Origin: Uloborus plumipes
Taxonomy: Eukaryota > Arthropoda > Arachnida > Araneae > Uloboridae
Length of the DNA stretch: 64,000 bases
Reading direction: 5' to 3'
Assembly: GCA_038373865.1 (NCBI GenBank)
Contig: JAXGGA010001022.1
Span: 62,001 to 126,000 of the forward strand
Part shown: positions 51,301-58,091 of the stretch, piece after piece
Layout: each line of letters starts with the position of its first letter
Position numbering within the stretch: position 1 is the first letter of the stretch
Translations under genes and position numbers: made by a program
Notes under the pieces: model-generated
Database searches by the model: none
Told to the model about the DNA's origin: nothing
What the model saw: the letters and a program-made list of their open reading frames with translations, nothing else

Positions 51301-54300
51301 ATTTGAGCAAATTAATTTAACAATATATTCCATCTTTTGTATTGCTAAATCTATATTTTTATTCCTCTCTTTTCTCATAACACGTCAACATCATTTAATC
51401 AAGAGAAATGTTTATCTCGTAAAAACATAGGATGTTAAAAGACGAGCGAAGAAACGCACATTTCCTAGAAATTTTCTCACGGTACCTTGACCTTTTGAAA
51501 ATGTCTTACATGAAATGCTAACTTCAATTTTTACTTGCAGCTTTTTTAATAGCATCAGCCAGAGTATTATGGTAATAAAGCGTTACTTAGTGTCTGTTTT
51601 CAGTGAATTAAGTTAGTTAAGAAAAAAAGCATATTGAACAGTAATTTTTCAACGCTATTAATTAATTTTTGGATAAAAATCGGCATGAAATTTAATTTAA
51701 ATGTCGAGATAGGGAATTTCCAATTTCTATATGCTTGATCTTTCTATAGAAAAATCTATCGCCTCTACTTTTTTATGTAATAAATGCAATAATTATTTTA
51801 ATTCAAAACAGTTGTATCTTGAACTCAAGAATATTCTTGTTTTGTTGGAAAAAATGTCAAAGTCACCAAATTTAAAGTAAGTATTTGAATATAGAACTAA
51901 GAGAAATTCCCACATACAGTGCGTCGCAAAAGTTTAAGCACTATGCAAATTTTTGAACAAAAAGAAATCTTTTCAGCAGAATGCTTTCAGATTTATACTG
52001 TAAGTGGCTACTATGATCCTAATTAAGTGTTTGAAGTTTTGAAAAATATAACCGCGACGAAAATCAGAAAATACAAAAGATTTTTTTTTTTGGCTGTCGC
52101 AAAAGTTTATGCACAGATCAGATTTTATGCAAATATCTCTTGAAACGTGATGCGTGAAGAATCAGTGCGGCTCTTTTGAACGAGTTATATAGTGTAGCAA
52201 TGGCTTAAAGTGTTATCAAGATGCCGAAGTCACTACAGTTCTCGTCTGAAGAAGTTGTGAAACTCTGGAAGCTAAAAGCAGAAGTTAACTCTGTTATGCA
52301 AATTTCAGTGATTTCAAATCGATCTAAACATGGTATTTATAATGTTCTGAAACGTGGAAATCAATTTAAACCTGCGTTTTGCTCAAGAAGACAGAGAAAA
52401 ACTACATCTTGTGAGGATAGAATTAAAAAACTGGCCTTAACTGAAAATTTGTCACCTAATCAAATAAAAACTAGACTTGTAACAAAATTATCACGTGATA
52501 CCATAAGCAGACGAATAAAAGAATCAGGATTTATCAAGAAACAAAAGTTAGCTCGCAAACCTTTACTGAAAAAGTGTCACAAACAAGCAAGACTGCAGTG
52601 GGCAAAGCATCATATGCATTATAGTGACGAATGGATTACTTTTGTGTTGTCTGATGAAAAAAAATGGAATTTAGACGGTCCAGATGGGCTCTCATACTAC
52701 TGGCGTGACTTGAGGAAAGATCCGAAGTGCGTATTCAGTAGGCAACATGGAGGTGGCTCAGACATGGTATGGGGCGCTTTTTGCTTTAACGAACAAACTT
52801 CTCTTAGCTTTCTAAAGGGTAGACAAAATTCAGAAAGATATCAAGACCCTGAGAAAGCATTTGCTACCATTTGGTGAAGTCCTAGGTGGTCCTGATTGGA
52901 TTTTTCAGCAAGACACAATTCACGTAGTACGAAAGAATGGCTTGCTTCTCAAAATATTAGTGTAAAGAACTGGCCAGCACTCAGCCCGGATCTAAATCCC
53001 ATAGAAAACATCTGGGGAGTTCTCACACGTGACGTATACCAGAATGGGAAGCAGTATTTCTCTGTTCAAGAGCTTAAATCTGCAATCGAGGAAGCCTGGT
53101 ACTGACTAACTCCCGAAACCTTCCACAATCTCGTGCTATCGATGAAAAATCGCATATTCGAACTCATCAGATGCAACGGTAACACCATAGACTACTAAAA
53201 GACTTTTATGCTTTCTAAAATATATATATTCCGTTTTTGTGCTTAAACTTTTGCGACAGCAAAACTTTGATTTTATCATGTAATCGTATTTTAATTTCTA
53301 TGAATTGTTTCCAAATTCGAAACATGGATTTGTAAGCTGTTTGTTTAATTACAGTAAAAATTTCAAAGCTTTTTGGTGTATACTTTTCGTCTTATCAAAA
53401 GATTTCGGTTGTGCTTAAACTTTTGCGACGCACTGTAGTACAAAAAATGAATAAAATAAACTCATGAAAAAAATGTTGCGGACAAATAGTGATGTCAAGA
53501 TTAAGAATACTCAAATTTTGTATATTATTGTACATTTTGTACATGCAATCATTCAAGTTGGAATACCTTTTAAAAGTAAAACTAATTACCTCTCTATTTA
53601 TAAACTTGTTGAAATCTTTAACAAATATATTTTTCAAAATCATTGGATCAGTCACAAGAAGAATAGGCTTCATTCCGTAGAAGTATCTGTCAAAAGGTGA
53701 TGTATTTAGATATTTTTTTTTGGTAATTTATATTTCCTCATTCAACAAATTTAATTATAAATGCGATTTTCAATATTATTTTAAAATTTTAATATATTAA
53801 AAATTCACATCGAATGCAATATAATGCTACCCAAATAAATATAGTTTCACACATCAAGGTTTTGGTAAATTAGTTCAATAATGTATTTAGTTAATGAATA
53901 AATTTTATTTTTTTCTTTCCACTCTTTTTCTTCTTTTTTGCTGTTAATTGTCATCACTGGGTGTGAGCAATGTTTGGCATATTTTGGGTGGTCATATCTT
54001 TCATATTAGAACTAACTTTCACATGACGGCGACATCTGCGCTCCCTGTTACTAAAATGGGTATGAATGGAATGCAAAAAAAAATATTGTTAACATTTTTA
54101 AATCTAATTTTTACAAAGTACAAGCAATATCCAAATTAATAAAATGCATAAAAATTATCGCTATATTTTTTATTGTTCATACTTTAAGCTTACAAATACT
54201 AGATAAATAATTTTTAACATTCAGTGTGACCCTGCAGTTTTATTTTCTTTTAAAACATTTTTTCTTAATTCCTGAAATATAAAACAATCGTAAACTTTCT

Positions 54301-57300
54301 TAAAGATTAATACAAAAACAAAAAGAGGCAATGCTTCGATCTTTTTAAGAACACTTAAACTTATCGTGGACGTGATTGCACAAAAATGAAACTGAAATAC
54401 TTGACCAGAGGTATCATAAATGATATTAAGGAAAGCTCTTTGTTTCATGTATGATATTTTTATTGTAAGTCCAATTTAATTACCCTTCACTGCACGGTGT
54501 GCCAAATCTGGCACAAACCAAATAAACCCTCATATATTCATATGATTTTTAAATGCAGTTAAACTGAGCTTTGTGTCCCTTCTAGAACATTGCTATAACA
54601 GTTTAGTGTGATTTTTATGCACTAGTTAGTTGCACTAGTCTAGGTATTACAGTTCTTGCTTTTGAAAGAAAGAGTGTCTGCATTTCTGTTAGAAGTGTGC
54701 TTAGTCATTATTTCCTTTGTTCTAAAAATGTTTAAATACACTTAGTGGAAAGTTTGTTTTAAACCACTTATGGCACAAAACACATTGTAGATTATTACAC
54801 TTATCGGTATACTAGGCATATGCTATGTGCTTTGTGCCATATATATAACAAACAATTAAAACATCCTTTTTGGTGCACATTTTTAAGATTAATTTTTTTC
54901 TTCATTTTTCCTGAACTCAGGGCTATTTAAAAGGTAACAAATGATTTTTTTCATGAAAATATAAAAAATCGTGCAGTGAAGGGTTAAAACAAATCCACTT
55001 TATCAACAGTTACGCAATCAGAAGAATTTAAAATAAACATCCAAAATCTTAAGCCTAAAAGCTCAAATTAAACTTACCTTCCAAGTCTTATTATACACAT
55101 ATGTACACCTGAGGATTGCTTGTTAAGCCCTCTCTCTCATCTTTCCCAGAAAAAACCTGGTTTCACACCATTTTACCAGTTTTCAAATTATTGTTTTCAG
55201 GTGTGTAAATCAATATTTCGTTGCCAATAAAAAAACTTAAAGTTATGGAATTGATTAAATAGTTTAACGCGAGATTTTTCTGGTTTCATAAAACTCTAAT
55301 TAAATCAAAACAGCTAAAGAAAAGTCTAATTACAGCGACTATCAATTCAAGGAATTACCTGTTTCAACGAATTAAATGTTCAGTTTCCTTTTATTGCCCA
55401 TTACATTGACTGCATTTCTTAACAACGAACAAACTTGAAATTCTCTTGATATTTGTTATTATGGGATTTAACTGTATTAAGTATCTTAAAAAACGATTTT
55501 AATACTTTTAAACACGTTTTTATGTAACTCGAAATCAATAAAAATAACAATACTATAAAACAAATAAAAACATACCAATGGAAATAATAAATACATATTA
55601 CTAAGCTATGATCAAAATGAAAAAGCACTGTAAATAAAACACAACTTGTTAAGAAGATACGGTTAACAACTATTTAAGGGCATAGTGGAGTTCCTTCTTC
55701 ATTAAAAGTAATAAAAACCTTGTCATTATGTTTTGTAAAAACTACCAGTTGTGCTAAATTGGAAATTAAACACACATGCAACTATTTTCAAAGCTAAAAT
55801 AAAAGTAACGATCATCAAAAGAATCAGATTTTTAAAACTTACCCCAAAACTCGACCATGTTTCTTCACCCATTCTTCCTGGCATTGTATAGGTCCCTAAA
55901 AACATAATTCGTCAGAGAATTCTAAAAGCAACGCAGGTATTTACTTGAGCTATTTTTCATATACCTTTTTATACAATTCCAAAATATTGCCAAAGATGAA
56001 ATGTGGTTTTGGTCCAGGAATACCCAGTTTTTTGAATGTTTGAAGATGTTTCCACCTCCACCTGTAAAGAAAATGTGTATTTAATTTCGAAATATTCTTC
56101 GAAATTCCTTCCCAACTTTTATGTTTTTACAAAAAAAAAAAAAAAAAAAACTGTACGAATGATCTCGAAAAACTACGAATTTTTGGTTTTCACGAAACTG
56201 TCTCTGGGAAATGCTTCAATTAAAACTGTTTTGTACAGTGGTTGTGATTTTAAGGACTTGTCGCTTAAATTCCAAGTCAGTAATCTCCGCATGATCATTG
56301 AGTTGACATGCCCCAACCCCATATGTTGACATTTAACCCTACACTGCATAGCGTTGCCAATTGGACACATGGACTATTTTTCCTTTTGACCAAGCATAGG
56401 GCAACTCAAGCATAAAAAGCAAGTATTAAATATCTTTAAAGCAAATATCTGTACCTCAGAACCAGACTAACGTAAGTCCATTTTCGTCATTTTTCGGTAG
56501 AGGCGAAAAACGATTGTCGAATACATCGTTTTTCACCTCTACTGAAAAATGACGAAAATGGACTTACGTTAGTCTGGTTCTGAGGTACAGATATAACCAT
56601 CTATCCTCAAAATTAAATCTTTAAAAATGTTTTCCAACGCTTTCTTGTTACATTGAAAAATGCATATAGTTCTTTCAGAGAACAAAAAATCATGCAGTGT
56701 AGGGTTAACATGCTTGTGTATTGGATGTTTGTTTATTTACATATCAAGTAATTTCATTGTGCGCTTAATCCTCAAACTTATTAATCCAACATCGGAAGTG
56801 AATGTTTTTTTTCCATATCAACACGGAAAGTCTCAACGAAAATTAAAGTAACAATGCAGCTTCTTATCAAAAATAAATAAATACAATAAAAGTAGCTAAA
56901 ATGTGCACGCTCGTGCGAAAATGTCGCTTAAACTTCTTTTATCCTGAGAAGAGATTCGTAGACTGTTTCGTTCATGAAATTTTTAGGTTTATGTGGTAAA
57001 ATTTAAAAATGTGCATAAAATACGTATGAGCAATAACGAGACATGCAATAAAATGTATCGAGCATAATTTTTTGCGCAGTCATTCTTCTGCCATTGGGAA
57101 CAGTTTCCTTGCGTAATTTAATTACCAAATGGTAGCAATTAAATGTTCTTGTGGAGTATAAAATGGAGGGGAGGGGGGCTTAATGTAAAATATAAGTTTT
57201 GAAAGCTGTGAAGTACAAAATTCATCTAAATCAAACTAACCAACATTATATAAAATAATGCGAAATACTAGTTCAAATACAAATCTGTTGATTTTATTGT

Positions 57301-58038
57301 GATAAAACAAGATTGAAATACTAAAATATTAATAGAAAACTCCTGAAACAAGCATAAAGTATATGTTCTGAAATAAAAGTTTTGTTTATTGTTTTATTTT
57401 TTTTTTCAACCTCATGTGAACTTCGAGAGAAAAAAGTTTTAGCTCCATACTATTTATTGACAGAGAAAAGGAATGATTTTGCAATTAGTTAACCCAGTAA
57501 TGCCTAGCGTCCCTTTTTAGGGACGATCCGAAAAAGGATCTGAATTTCCCAAAAATGAACATTTCAACCAAATAATAGTGTTCAATTAGTAGCTTGGTAT
57601 TGTTTCAATTCGTTATTAAGATTGCAGCACGTAACCATTGTAATGTGTGTTTTGTAGCAGTTTTAATATGATCTTTATCAAAAATGACATCGTTCACAAT
57701 CTCAAGAAAAAAAGCTTAAGTTTTCAAAGTTCTTCCCGCCTTCCCAGTTTATGTTAATTGCCGATTTTAAATATTTTTTCGAAGGCAGAAAAAAAATTTT
57801 AGTAAAAAAAGTATGTACCCTCTGTGGTCTATCGTTACTTTTAAGGGACGATTTTTCTTTCCTGAATAAAAAAAAAATATTTTTTACATGATATTTTTTT
57901 AATTATTTTTCCAGTTTCTTAAACATTGTTTGTAACCAGTATACAAAATATCTTTGGGAAAAAAATGTCAGGCATTAATGGGTTAAAGAAGTATATACAA
58001 ATCAAAATATTTGGTTACCATAAAAGATTTTGCATTAT

Positions 58039-58091
<53 letters not shown>

